64,000 bases of DNA from Diaporthe sp. PMI_573 (Eukaryota > Ascomycota > Sordariomycetes > Diaporthales > Diaporthaceae), in contig JAJTUP010000017.1 of assembly GCA_021399435.1 (NCBI GenBank), positions 992,001-1,056,000 of the forward strand, written 5' to 3'. Position 1 is the first letter of the stretch; each line of letters begins with the position of its first letter. Position numbers and translations under genes: made by a program. Under the pieces are notes generated by a model. The model saw only the letters and a list, made by a program, of their open reading frames with translations. It was not told where the DNA came from and did no database searches. Positions 10,930 to 23,217 of the stretch are shown one piece after another.

Positions 10930-12800
10930 CTATTAAATCTCTAATTTTTTAATAGCATTATTTCTTTCACTATTTCTATATTAAGATTAACTCTTAACTT
11001 AGTTATAATAAAACTAGCAATAGAAAATATTCTTTCTATAGCAGCAGAAGTAGCTATAATAGCAAGATATCTTCAAGCTAATATACTCAATATAGAATAT
11101 ATAATAAATACCTTAGAGCTTAAACAAGTCTCTTAAAGATAAATTATATATTCTTCCCTTATATTAGTAAAGAAAGAAATATAAAATTTATCATTAGAAT
11201 CAGCATTATTTTGAGGTAAATTAATAAGCAAGATATTATATATATCTTCTTTAGAGCTTATAAGCTCTAATTTAGTCCTATAAATAGTTAATATAAAGTT
11301 TAAAATAACTCTTTAAAAGATAGAATAATACTTACTTATTAAATTTAGCTCTCAAAATAGCTTTTACTTTAGCTTCTATAGTAGGATAGAAGTATAATAA
11401 ATTTCTAGGTTAAAAGTAAGATAGCTTATATCGAGGCTCTAAAACTATAGCTAATATAAAACTTTTATAAAGTTTTATATTAGCTCTAGTAAGTTTTTAA
11501 GGAAAATATTTTTCTAGTTTATTTAAGCCAACTTTAATAGCTTTAATAAACTAAGAAAAATATTGTTCTTATTTATATACTAGTATATTTCTTTATTATA
11601 ATAAATAAATAAAAAACATACTAGTCTAAGATCTTTTTCTATCTTTCTTTTATACTCTTCTATTAAACTTTCAAGATTATTATATATCAAATAGATATAT
11701 AATAACCCTAAAAGCAAGGTAGTATATAACTAGCCTTAAAGTTTAATAGAAGGTTTAATAAAAATCTCAAATGTTTTAGCTATTTATATTAAAACAAATA
11801 GCTCTCTATAAGGGAATATATTTTTATATTCCTCATTATTAGAATTTCTATATATATATATTAAAGGGACTTTTAATTCTAAAAATCCCTATAATATATA
11901 GTATATAGAATTCCATCTTATTAGAGTATCTATATACTTATTAGTATACTATATTTTTAAAGAGATAATATATATACCTAAAGGAATACGAGTCTTTTTA
12001 AATGTTAAGTTTAAAGACCTATCTTGTATAGCTTTTTTAATACCTTTAGATAAGAGTTTATTAATCTTAATATTATATCGAGTTAATATTATTACTCGCC
12101 GTACTCAAGTAATAAAATCTATTATATATTAGTTATATATATAGAGATAGAGAGAGTATTTAATAACTTATTGTTCTTAATAGACTCTATTATAACTGTC
12201 TCAGAATTTAAAGAATATTCTAAGAGATATTCTTCTATTTTCTCAGTAGAAATAAATTCTTTGAGAATATCTTACGCTATTAAATTAATAATATACGCTA
12301 TACAATAAATATTATTTTCAAAAACAGAATTCTGTCCGAAATTAAATTCTTTTTTAAATTCTGTTAGAAATATATCATTATTCGTAGCATTATCCCGTAT
12401 AAAACTAATTTAATACATTAGTATTTAATATATTTAATTAATATATAGAGTCTTAAATACCTAAATATACTATTAGAAGTTATACTAAAATAACTTCTAA
12501 TAGACTTTTAAAATTCTTCAAAAAGAAATTAGCCAGTATATCTTTCTTTTAATTCAGAAAATCCAATTAACTTATAAATTAACTAAAAGTCTAAATTAAT
12601 ATATAAGATTATAATTCCCATATATATCGTATTTGCCTTAAAAGTCCAAATATCAAATATAATAGAAAATATACCATGACTAGTAACATTTTATGTTAAA
12701 TTTAAATTTAGTCTTATAAGGTCTTTATTAAAAGTATTTAATAAAATACTTTTAATTTTCAAATAATTAATAGTAGGAAGTTTCCTTTATTTATATTAGC
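10930..12800 (-). mobile_element. hAT transposase remnant
   Basis: On the minus strand near 11075-10950 the frame reads ARRYLAIIATSAAIERIFS followed by a TKLRVNLN helix and KEIMLLKN. This is the hAT C-terminal dimerisation region (family pattern AxxYLAIPATSAxSERVFS). The upstream transposase, to about 12800, is reduced to stops. No secure termini or BED finger were seen. Confidence 0.5.
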
Positions 12801-12901
12801 TTTTATAAATTTAAAATAATAGAGAAAAGAAATACTTACAAGTTAAGGTACTATAATAAATCTTAAAAAGACTTTAAATTTAATATATTAAAAGGCAAAT
12901 T

Positions 12902-13259
12902 TGTTATAAACCAATACGTTGGCACCAAGGGGACCCGTTTGGGTAACCTAGATAACTTGGATTAAATGCTACAACGCCAGCCCCGCGGCACTAGTTGGCA
13001 GAATTACGAGATATACTAAGACCAGGGTTAGGGTTAGGGACCCGACAATTAGGGTAGATCAATAGGACCGACAAGCGGTCTTAATAATACCAGGCTAGAC
13101 CGCAATAATTGCTAAGCGGTCTAGGCGGTCTAACACTAAGGATAGATAAAGAGTCGAAATATATAAGGATATGGTTATTACTATAGTAGATGGCTTTTAT
13201 AGAATAGACTCTTTAGTCGTTAATCTAAGTATTTAATCTAACAACTAAATAGCCCTACA
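12902..13259 (+). repeat. 5' LTR of copy 1
   Basis: TGTTATAAAC at the start and CCCTACA at the end (TG...CA). About 350 bp align with 14049-14396. Confidence 0.7.
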
Positions 13260-14048
13260 GCTAGTAATTATACTTATAGAATTATTATATTTTATACCAA
13301 ATAATTAAATATTATCTTTATACTATATTGCTAATATAAACCCTATAGGTTACCTACTAGACCCTATAAAAATTTAGTGTAATTATTACATTTTGACGAC
13401 TCTTATTTAGCATAGCTACATAATTACTAATTATATAATATTAAGATATAATAGTACCTTAGATTCCTACTATCTCTAATGTTAGTAATAATAATAACGC
13501 CTAAAATATTGTAGTATAGATCGTGGCATTTTAGTAGGAAATCAACTTTCTCTATACAGCCTAGTAAGCTAAAGCCTATAAGATAGATAAGCCTGGCCTC
13601 TATAAGGGAGATAAGAGAACCCTCTAAGGGTTTCTTATCTAATGCTGTGCCTACTTTAAATACTATAGACACTAGTTTAACACCTATTATAATAAAATTA
13701 TTTTTATTAGAACCCGGCTTAAAGTTAACGCCCTTATATGGTTTAAACTAACCTTAAGGGACTATCTGGAGAATAAAGAATGTAATTAGGATAACAATAC
13801 TAAGAAGATCTTTAAGAGCTTTAATTATTTTAAACAAGCTCTTAAGGACGCCTTTAGAGATCTAGACAAAGAGAGATCTATAAAACGCAAACTTATAAAA
13901 CTCAAGTAAGGAAAGTTAGCCTTTAAGTATACAGTATATTTCAAATAACTCACTACCTATATTAGCTGGGGTAAAGATATACTTATAAGCCAGTTTTATA
14001 AAGGACTTAAAGAGGATGTTAAGGATGAGATTTCCAAGATAGACTAAC
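12902..14048 (+). mobile_element. Ty3-type retrotransposon copy 1, 5' part (LTR + gag)
   Basis: An LTR (12902-13259) is followed by a gag-like plus frame. The frame has RIP stops but keeps SQFYKGLKEDVKDEISKID, a motif of Ty3-type Gag. It stops exactly where the LTR of a second copy of the same family begins at 14049, so copy 2 was inserted into copy 1 (nested). Confidence 0.7.
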
Positions 14049-14396
14049 TGTTATAAACCAGCGTGTTGGCACTAGAAGAAACCCGTCTAAGCAAACCCTA
14101 ACAATACTACAACATTAGCCCGAATAACGCTAGTCGGCAGAATCACAAGATATACTAGAATCAGGGTTAGGGTCAGAAACCTAACTCCAGAAATAGACTA
14201 ATAGAACCATCAATAGTCTAGGCAACTATAAGCTAGACCATAAATATCGAGAACAGTCCAGACAGTCCCACACCTAAAACAATAAAGAAGTTAAAACATA
14301 TAAAGACATAGTTATCACTATAGTAGATAGCTTCTATAAAACAAACTCTTTAGTCATCAATTTAAGTATTTAGTCTAATAACTAGATAGCCTTATA
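14049..14396 (+). repeat. 5' LTR of copy 2
   Basis: Starts TGTTATAAACC and ends CCTTATA (CA mutated to TA). It is collinear with the LTR of copy 1, including the TAGTAGATRGCTTYTATA stretch. Confidence 0.7.
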
Positions 14397-16989
14397 GCTA
14401 GTAATTATATTTATAAAATTATTATATCTTATATAAGTATAGTTAAATATTACCTCTATACTATACTACTAATATAAACCCTATAGGTTACCTACTAAAC
14501 CCTATAAAAGTTTAGTATAATTATTACATTTTAACGACTCTTATTTAAAATAGTTATATAACTACCGACTATATAATATCAAAACATAATAATACCTTAG
14601 ACCCTAGCCTTCTCCAGTATTAGTAATAATAATAGCACCTAAGACATAGCAGCCTAGATTACAGCCCTCTAGTAAAAGATTAATCTCCTCTACACGGCTT
14701 AACAGGCCAAGGCCTATAAGATAGACAAGCCTAAACCCTATAAGAGAGACAAGAGAACCCTTTAAAGATTCCTTACCTAATACTAAGCCTACTTTAAATA
14801 CTATTACCTTTAGTTTAATACCTATCACAACAAGATTATCTTTACTAGATATCGGCTTAAAGATAATATACTTATATAATTTAAACTAATCCTTAAAGAC
14901 TACTTAGAGAATAAAGAATGTAAATAGAATAACAATACTAAAAAAAACTTTAAAAGCTTTGACTACTTTAAATAAGCCCTTAAAGATACTTTTAGAGACC
15001 CAAATAAAAAAAGATCTATAAAACACAAACTTATAAAACTTAAACAAGGAAGATCAGCCTCTAAATATACAACATACTTTAAGTAACTTACTACTTATAT
15101 TAGTTAGAGAAAAGATATACTTATAAGCTAGTTTTACAAAGAACTTAAAAAAGATATTAAAGACGAAATTTTTAAAATAAACCAACCCAACGACTTTACC
15201 AAATATATCGCCATAACTATATATATTAATAATTGCCTCTTTAAATAATAATAAGAACAATAATACAAAAACCCTGAAACCATCTAGAAACCTTAAGTCT
15301 AGCCAAATACCAGAAAAAGATACTAATATAATAATAATTTTAATAGCAATTAACAACCTTAATACTAATAAAAATACAATAATACTATAATAAATACCTA
15401 TACAAGACCTATAAAACTTAATGCTATATAACGTAACCTTAATAATAATAGCAAATATTACAACTATAGCAAGCTAAAACACTTTACTAGAAATTACTAA
15501 CAAAAGAAATAATAGCAACTAGTACTAGAAAGACGGCGACAAATTAATATAACCTAACGACAAAAGCTACCTAAATAATATAGCTACTTACTTAATAAGT
15601 AATATCCAATATACCCAAAAGGCAGGATAAACTATATATATTAATCTAACCTCTATATAAAATATCTAATCTACCCTAATAAGCAGAAACCCGAAAATCT
15701 AGATAACCTACTATCTAATTCCAAATAAGTAGTAGACGCTAATAAACAATATAAAACCCTTAATTAGACCTTCTATTTTAATAATTAATATATACTATAC
15801 CTTTCAGAGAAAGAAGCCTCTAGATAGTTTCCCACAAAACCTTAATAAAAATAATAGTTAGCAATAGAAAGACAAGAACTACTATATAAAATAATAATAA
15901 AAGATAGTAACTTAGATTATTTAAGTACTAAGTATACTAGAGCAGAAAACTCCTAGAAAGATACCTAGAAGAAAGGCAGTCTACTACAAACCGACCAACC
16001 AATAAAGCAAAATAAAGACCCTACTAAAAGCCCTAACAAAAACCCCTAAAAATACCTAAAACACAGCATTCTTATTACCCTAGATACTAATACTACTAAA
16101 ATTACTATTATAGGAATCTAGTTAACTCAAGCCATTAGAAAACTTAGCTAACTATTAAAACAATATAAGATAAACGACAAATTACACCTATAGCTAAGAT
16201 ATCCAAAACATTAGGAAATCTCTTAGGCCTCCTATATCTAAAACCTCTACTATACTTATTTTAGGGAAAAGGCTAAGTTTAACCTATTTTCCTAATACTT
16301 TAGTAAAGGACCTATTATTAGAATATATAAAGAAAATAAGCTCTATTACTAAAAATCTAGTAAATATAATAAAGAAAAGGCCTATACTATCTTTACCTTA
16401 AACTTTTAGCTACTACTAAAATATCTATAAGACAAGTAATAACCTTAAGACTATAGATTACTAAGATACCCTATTTACAGAAAATATAAGCTAATAAGCT
16501 AGCATAATAACTAAATAAAGAAACAGTATATTATAGAAACCCAGACTAGAAACTAGAAGAAATCAGAAAAAGACAACAATTACCTATAAAAAGATAACAG
16601 CTAATTAAAAACCAAAGATCCCTATATATAACACAAATAAGTAATTATACATATATTCTACTAAAGGTAGAAATTAATAGGAAAATATATAGTATACTAT
16701 TAGATAGTAGTGCTTAAAGTAACTTTATATTACTAGACATTATTAATAAAGATAGAATCTTTTAACATTAAAAGAAAAACCCCTATAAACTTAATACTAT
16801 AAAAGATATAAAAGTAGAATATAGAGATAGAGTAATTAATATAGAGACTAATTATCTACCAATCTTAATTTAAAGACACGCTACTTTTATAACTCTAGAC
16901 ATTATAAATACAATATATTATAAACTAATCTTAGAACTTCTATAGCTAAGGGCTATAAATTCCTAAATTAATTAGACTACTAACTAGAT
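14049..16989 (+). mobile_element. Ty3-type retrotransposon copy 2, LTR + gag-protease, truncated on the right
   Basis: The 5' LTR (14049-14396) is followed by gag (FKINQPNDFTKYIAITIYIN) and then a long stop-ridden stretch. The aspartic protease signature LLDSSAxSNFI lies near 16697-16725, where CAA has become TAA. The frame ends at a motif resembling the conserved LPWLRAINPxIDW region, just before the composition switch near 16990. Reverse transcriptase, integrase and the 3' LTR are missing from the window, as expected if another element interrupts here. Confidence 0.7.
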
Positions 16990-17456
16990 TTACTCGTAAA
17001 ACCGAGATTACGGTGTTCAGCCCGCCGAATTTGGCTGGCGCGTGCCGCTGTTTTAAGCGGCCTCGACACCACGGGCAAAGGTCTCCAGCAGGTACCGTGT
17101 ACCTGCAGGCGGGGTAGCGCCTAGGGCTCCACCACCCGACCTCTCCAGCAGTTAATCCGTTCCGTGGCATCCCGTAATCCAGGCGCAAAGGGGGTCCCAA
17201 CTTTGGGCCTTCTCTTTCTCACTTTGAGGAACCCAGAAGCCCGTCTGGTGGCAGCCACTTCCGGCTCCTCGACTTTGCCTATAAAAATGTCCTCGCGCGC
17301 TGACTGTTCCCCGGCCCTCGAACACTCAATAAAGAAGGTTCGAGGGCCGTCGTGCGAATCGCCTTGGCCTCTCATCCTCGCATCTACCGTCGGTATTGCT
17401 TGCTGGGAAAGCTTTACAACGAACTTCGGTCGCTTCTCAATTGATCGCCTGCTAGA
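16990..17456 (+). other. Candidate Starship 5' terminal region and captain promoter
   Basis: Composition shifts within about 30 bp. Two TTAC-N7-A strings occur at 16990-17001 and 17008-17019, a pattern reported as target site for at least one Starship. Perfect inverted repeats follow: GCCGCT/AGCGGC at 17044-17061 and GCAGGTAC/GTACCTGC at 17088-17106 (8-bp arms, 3-bp loop). The remaining 350 bp lead to the captain start with no other gene. Confidence 0.45.
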
Positions 17457-20043
17457 ATGCCAGGCAGAACGACAACCACTCGCCCGCGCTCCAGAGTGAC
17501 TGGGCTCCTCGACCATGACGCCGACTTTCTCAAGCGCGTCGCCGCCCGAGAAGGGCAGGCCCGCCTAACCACAGGACCGACTCCCCTGACGGTCGAGCAG
17601 CACGCCAAGCACCGCAAGACGATGGAGGGCGTCCGTTTCATCAAGCCGAAGTACGCAAACGAGACCGAGGTCAACGTTAGCGGGATCTTCGGGAAATGGA
17701 AGCGGTTCGTTGCGGAACCCTACGGCGTCTGCCCTCGAGAGGATATCCCGTCAGCTAACCTCTTTGAGTCAGGTACTGCGATGGGATGAAAGTCGGAGAC
17801 TGGACCGTGACGCTCCAAAGTCTGACCCGGGCGACGATGGAGGACTTTTTCTTATGGGTCTGCGAGAGACATAGGATCAAGTCCTGGGGTACCTCGCAAG
17901 AGTATATTCGTCAGTTCCAGCAGCTCTACACAACCATCAACGGCCGCTACCCCAACCGCAACGACATCAAGGAGCTCTACAAGGTGTGAGACAGTGTTAA
18001 CCTCCTGGAAGTTGCCTTCGCTGACATGCTAGCAGTATCACGACCGTGTCCTCGTCCCCCGCTTCGACCTCCGGGCGCCCAACGTCGATGGCAAACCAGT
18101 CCTCAACGTCGACTCCTTGCGGGTCATACTTGTTTTCAACATTGCCTACGACACCAGCATTCGTCCTCTCGAGCTACAGCGCCTCAACGACGCGGGCTGC
18201 TACATGATCATCTGCTATACAGGAGTGCGGCCTGCCGAGCTGGTGCATAACGAGAGGAAGCCACCGAAAGATGGTTCCCTCGAGGAGCTGTTCGGCGCTA
18301 AAGCCGTCATGGAAGCCGACGACGATGTTAACGAAGAGCCTGACGACCCGGATTCTGCGGTGCTTTGTGCACTGCTCCTGAAAGAGACGGTAAAGCGGGA
18401 CCGGCCAAAAGCCCTCTGCTACGAGGACATCCTGATGATGGTTGTCCGCCACCCGGTCACGGGGCGAGCCACCCTGGCCATGGCCCTCAAGTTTGTTCAT
18501 CACAAGGGATGCGACAACAAGCCAAAGCCGTATGTTGGTGCCTATCGCCCAGCCGCTATGACGGATGCTAATATGTTCTAGGACGATCTTTTTCTTGACC
18601 CGTTCCAGGAAGCTGCTGTTCTGCCCCCTGCTGCTTTTCGTCGGTCTCGCGCTGTTTAGCGAAGCCTTTGACGCGGAGTGCCTCAAGGATGCGAACTCTG
18701 TACTTGGCGCTAAGGTTCCAGCAGGCTATCAGTGCTTGCCGATGCGGTGGAAACAGTCCAAGTTGAAGACCCCGTTCTTTCGTCGCGTTGCGAGGGATGG
18801 GACCGTATCCGAGGACGCGGCCATGCTGTATTCTACCCTAAGGGATCACATGGGACACCAGAGCCTGGATGCGGGTTTCGAGAAACGATGGACGCCCAAG
18901 TGCGGCCGCAGAGGCGCTGGAAATGCCGCGAATGGTATGTTGTAATCTCGCCTAGTGGCAGCTGGCTGTTGAGCTAACCATTGCGCCTTAGGGAACGCAC
19001 CGGATTCGGTTCGCGACCAGATGCTGCGGCAAGACCCCAGGTTCTTCACGTTCCAGAACGCCTACCTAAACCAGATTGCCAATTTCCACCTCCAGAATGC
19101 CTTCCTCGAGGAAGAAATGGAGGACCAGATGTTTCGATTGTTCGCGCACGTCAGCCTGACCCGCGACCCTCGCGCCACACGAGACATGGTCCCCCCGGAG
19201 GTGTGGGAGAACCTGCATCCGGATCCAGAGATCACTAAGTTGGAAGAGCGGCGGGCCGAGCTCAAGGGCGGCCAGTATCGCTTCGACGGCCACGACAATG
19301 AGGCAGAGATCCGGGCGCTGACGGCTACGATCCGATCAAAACGGGCGCAGCGCGAGAAACGGATCGTGAAGCAGTACCGCGAGAACTACTTCCATCACCG
19401 TCCCACCTGGGATCTCGAGAGGCAAGCAAGAGGAGAGGAGATGGAAGAATACGTCGAGCCAACGATTGACCTCGTCATCCCCGAGCGTGCAAGACTAGCC
19501 GAACTTCTCTGCTACCAGCCGGACGATCTGAGCGAGGAGGAAATGAATAAGCTCAGTATCGAAGTTGTCGACTTGTACGTGGCTTTGTGCGGAAAGAGAG
19601 AGACAGTCAAGCGCAAAAGACTACAGCCGCCAGCTGACATCGAAGCCCCTCTGACGTCAGAACGCATCAAGCTTGAACCAGAGCTAGGGCTCAAGCTGGA
19701 CCTCTTCCCACTTCTCATGGGCCCAACCCAGTGTCCCGGCTGTATTGGAGACGAGCGACAAACGGAGCAAGAGCGGACCTTCGTCTACTGTCGACCGACA
19801 AAAAGAAATGACCACTTTGACGATCAGCACCTGGAGGAAATAGAACGTGCTGAAGAGCACGGTGAGCTCATCAAGTGTGGACATCCCCAGTGTGGGGAAC
19901 GAAAGGTGTACTTACAGAGTGTGGATCATTTTAGAAATCATATTGACACCGTCCACGGAGTCACACTCCGGACGTCGGAAAAAGTACGGCAGAGGCGGGC
20001 TCGGAAGCTTAAGCTCCGACGGTTTCGGTCATCTGCTTCTTGA
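17457..20043 (+). CDS. DUF3435 tyrosine recombinase (Starship captain), intact
   Basis: Five exons: join(17457..17704,17773..17983,18036..18529,18582..18934,18992..20043), 785 aa. All four introns (52-68 bp) have GT-AG ends, and three have a clear branch point (for example GCTAAC before 17772 and 18991). Each junction restores family sequence: WKRYCDGM, LYKYHDRV, KPKPTIFFLTR and ANGNAPDSVRDQ. The DUF3435 core is complete. Candidate tyrosine-recombinase residues are R218 (YTGVRPAEL), the RRGAGNA box at 427-433 and Y460 (TFQNAYLN). The C-terminus has Cys/His clusters (CPGC 683-686, HFDDQH 710-715, CGHPQC 731-736, HFRNHIDTVH 748-757) that look like C2H2-type fingers. It presumably cuts and rejoins DNA at the ends of the host element. 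Base composition contrasts with the RIP DNA to its left. Confidence 0.9.
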
Positions 20044-23000
20044 TTGAATGAGGCCTGGACAAGCTGCGTCGAAGAGTGTTCGTTCCGCTTTTCCTCGATT
20101 ATGTTACGGTTTACTTGTAAAGCACTGTGGAACACCAAAAGCAAGAGGCAAAGATATGAGTTGTTATTCAGTTTAGGTTTTGCTGCGCTGGGGCAGAATG
20201 CCTAGCGCGCTATTTATACGTGTATACTTAGCGTAGGCTCACCCAGTAGACTTCTTGCTGCGATGGAAGTGCACTGAATTGCGACAATTCTTTGTTACAA
20301 CTGAAGCTTCCCAACCTCATAGACAGGCTGCTTACATATAGATCCTGAAGGTGACATCGTAGGCAACCCGATGTGATATAGTTTACAAGGCGCTGCAACT
20401 TGCTTGGGTAGATCTTCGCAACTCCTCGCAAAAATTAGATTCCTTCCGAGAGATACGAAGTAAGAAGCTAATAGAGTTAATTCACTTGCTGCAGTAATTA
20501 ACTATAGCTGTGTCAAATAACTAAAGCTTTCCATTTAGACTACTTACGACCAGTCCAGAAGCCACAACGTTAATAAGACGTAGCTCGAAAAGCTGCACAA
20601 TAAGGCTCATCACAGGTTGCATAGTTCATCAAGCCAAGGGCTTATATTAACCAGTCCCCACCCTTCGGGCCAGGTGCTCAGGGCCCAGTCCAGCACTTTG
20701 CGCAGGCTCAGTGCTCTGGCAACACTAGTCTGCCAATGCCAATGATTCAGAAATCCACAGGCATTCAACCATGATTTAGACTGTTTCAAATCCGGCACGA
20801 GATGAAGCACGAAAGCTGTGTCTACTGACACCATCAATGAAGGAGAATGAATGCAAATATTAGGAGGGCAAAGCTCCTGCGGCCTGGAGTCATGATTCAG
20901 GCCTACGGCTGGCCGCCGCCAAATGCCAGTCTCCCTGCGATTCGTCACCGCCTGCCAATTTAGTTCACCGCCTGCCAATTTGATCCACCGCCTGCGAATT
21001 GGGTTCACCGCCTTCTCTTTTAGCTCGCAGTCTTCAACCCCTGCTTTACGTTTTCCTGGATTACCGCCTTCCTTTTCGGCTCACCGCCTTCTCGATTCAA
21101 CGCCTGCCTTCTTAATAATCCAAAAGGGCATCGAGGAGGCCTGGTAGTAGCCTCGTCAAAGCGCTCGCCCATCATCCGCACGAGGGAACTTGCTCTGAGG
21201 TCGAAGCTCAAGATGCGGAGAAAAAGGACTCGAGCAAATCCAACACCCTTTCCCTCTGCGCTCCGTGCTCTTACTGGAGCAATCCCTTGGCGCAGTGCTT
21301 CATATTATCGGTGTCCACTCTATTCAGAAACCCACTCAATTTAGTTTGTCTAGTGCATTTGGTCTTCGCGCATGGCACTGTACTGAAAGACAGTTTCCCT
21401 TACTGGTTTTTAAAGTGTGGCTAGGGAATGTGAAGACAAGTTTCATCATCGAGTGCACGGATGGTCATTGAGTCGCTGTGGGGTGCACAAGCAATCTGAA
21501 GGAACTTTATGTGGTTGATTGATGGCTAATGGCTCCCGCACATAGCGATGAGCTGATATTTTCAATCCATCCCTATGGCATAGCCCCCCGAGTGAAATGG
21601 TCATAATATTCCTACTACTCAACTCAGTTAGTGTCCCAGTGAATGCTTGAAGTCCAGCAGAGCATATCAGTACTCGATTACTGCAGGACAAACAATTGAT
21701 TTTCATCCTAATGACTATCGAGGCCCACAGTAGTATTTCCTACCTTTTCCTGCTGCCTGCAAAGTATCGTCTTAGACTTTCTGTGAATCTTGTATTGCCT
21801 TGCCAAGCAGGGATTCAAGTTTGCCTGCCAGAGCAAAGAGTCTTGTACATCTTCCAGTTCTTCCAATAACGCTCTACAGAGCAGTAATCGACCAGTTAAT
21901 AGCTCCCACATTTAAAAAGCAATTTTCCATTTTTCTTCTACTTCACGTCACAGAGCGCAAGCACCTAACTATACCGACACCCCCGAGCCACCTGCCAGAT
22001 GCATGTATATCTCGTCAGCGGACAGACGTCAAAACAAGGGCGAGATGGCCGCACAGGTGGAGTACTTCCTGCCTATCTACAGTCACCCTCGAAGCACTAG
22101 CTAGAGTAAAGCCCCCGAGAGGCCACAGGAGCACAATAATTGCGTGTCGTCCTCCTGTTTACTTAGGGAAATATTGCCACCGGCGCAATCCTCGCACTTG
22201 TCCCTATATCCGGTCCGGCATCGCTCGACACATGACGGCAGTATTTCCACATACTTAGTCCTGTCTAATCGACCTTGATCTCGACTACCGCAAGCTGTAC
22301 GAAACCCCCAATGAATTGGGTGAATTGGAGCATGATGTCTGCGTAGAGAGGCATTGAAGCACAGTCTAGGACGATGGTGCGGGTCGTGAAATCGATCCCA
22401 AGCTTGTAGGGGGATGTCAAGATGTTGATACATTCATTTCCGGGCATGCTGATACTGAGTATGGCTTATTCATTGCCCAGGGCCCCTGTGGAATACATCA
22501 AGAGCGAGAAGAGGCCTTCCTTGAATATGACCCGCAGTCGCTTGACAGGCCAACGCGGAAGCCTCGTATTATCTTAAGTGACTACATGAAGGAGTGTGGT
22601 GGCCTCGGAATTGTGAAGATTTCTCATTTCACGCCATGGCCCGGTGATGGGGGCACATATGATTCAAGAAGAGGAATCGGTTTAATTCAAGTAGCAAAGC
22701 TGTTTTCGGGCTCTCGGAATACGTACATATCGTCGAACGGGAATGCTCCCACTCGGAACCATGCCTCTACTCAATATCCCTTCCCCCTTAAAATCATCAT
22801 GCTCGGCCATGCCTGCCCCAATTGCTGGAGTTCCTGGAAACATGTTTATTGGGCTAAGGTAACTCTTCTTGGAGAATCCAATACTAAGTGGATGACTTCC
22901 TTCCTTTCTTCTTCTTCTTCTTTGAAACAGAAAGGCTGGACCAAGAATCACTGAATTCCCCTGCCTCAGGCTCTAGTTCACAAATGCTGCTCTCGGGCAC

Positions 23001-23217
23001 CGATCAGGAGATGATTATAAACCAGTGTCCTCCTCGTAGGCAATAGCCTCCGATATTGGTGAAGTAGTATTTTCACAATGTGAAGCGATGTCTTCGGTAT
23101 CAACCATCCTGCTGGATGAGTTGTTCGATATTTCGTCTGTAACTGGCACAGTTTCCGCGGGATACAATTAACAATGATCGAGCTGTTGAGTTTCAGTGAT
23201 CTTACCTGTGATCTTAC
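20044..23217. other. Gene-poor stretch downstream of the captain
   Basis: Frames of up to 152 aa (for example 20610-21008 minus and 21800-22258 plus) show no recognisable domain and overlap each other on both strands. The minisatellite at 20945 is the only structure I can support. Confidence 0.4.
20945..21013. repeat. 20-bp minisatellite
   Basis: Three and a half units of TTCACCGCCTGCCAATTTRG, grading to the right into looser CACCGCCT repeats up to about 21105. Confidence 0.7.

Larger units (their letters stand above)
4469..16995. other. AT-rich RIP-mutated transposon island
   Basis: About 12.5 kb dominated by A/T with abundant TA dinucleotides and almost no long frames. Recognisable element termini survive while the coding parts are saturated with stops created by C-to-T and G-to-A changes. 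This is the usual result of RIP in ascomycetes. Individual elements are listed separately; the rest (for example 9213-9550) shows nothing but AT-rich sequence. Confidence 0.85.

Noticed and set aside
13020..13050. GGGTTAGGGTTAGGG reminiscent of telomere repeat
   Set aside because: Only about two units, inside an LTR, and repeated in diverged form in the second LTR; part of the retrotransposon and not a telomere.
4500..17000. CRISPR array or bacterial operon structure
   Set aside because: Repeats here are transposon termini, LTRs and a 17-bp tandem without spacers; the window is fungal.
17121..17516. 131-aa minus-strand frame across the captain start
   Set aside because: Antisense to the captain promoter and first exon; no domain.
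21800..22258. 152-aa plus-strand frame downstream of the captain
   Set aside because: No domain, and it overlaps an equally long minus frame; indistinguishable from chance.
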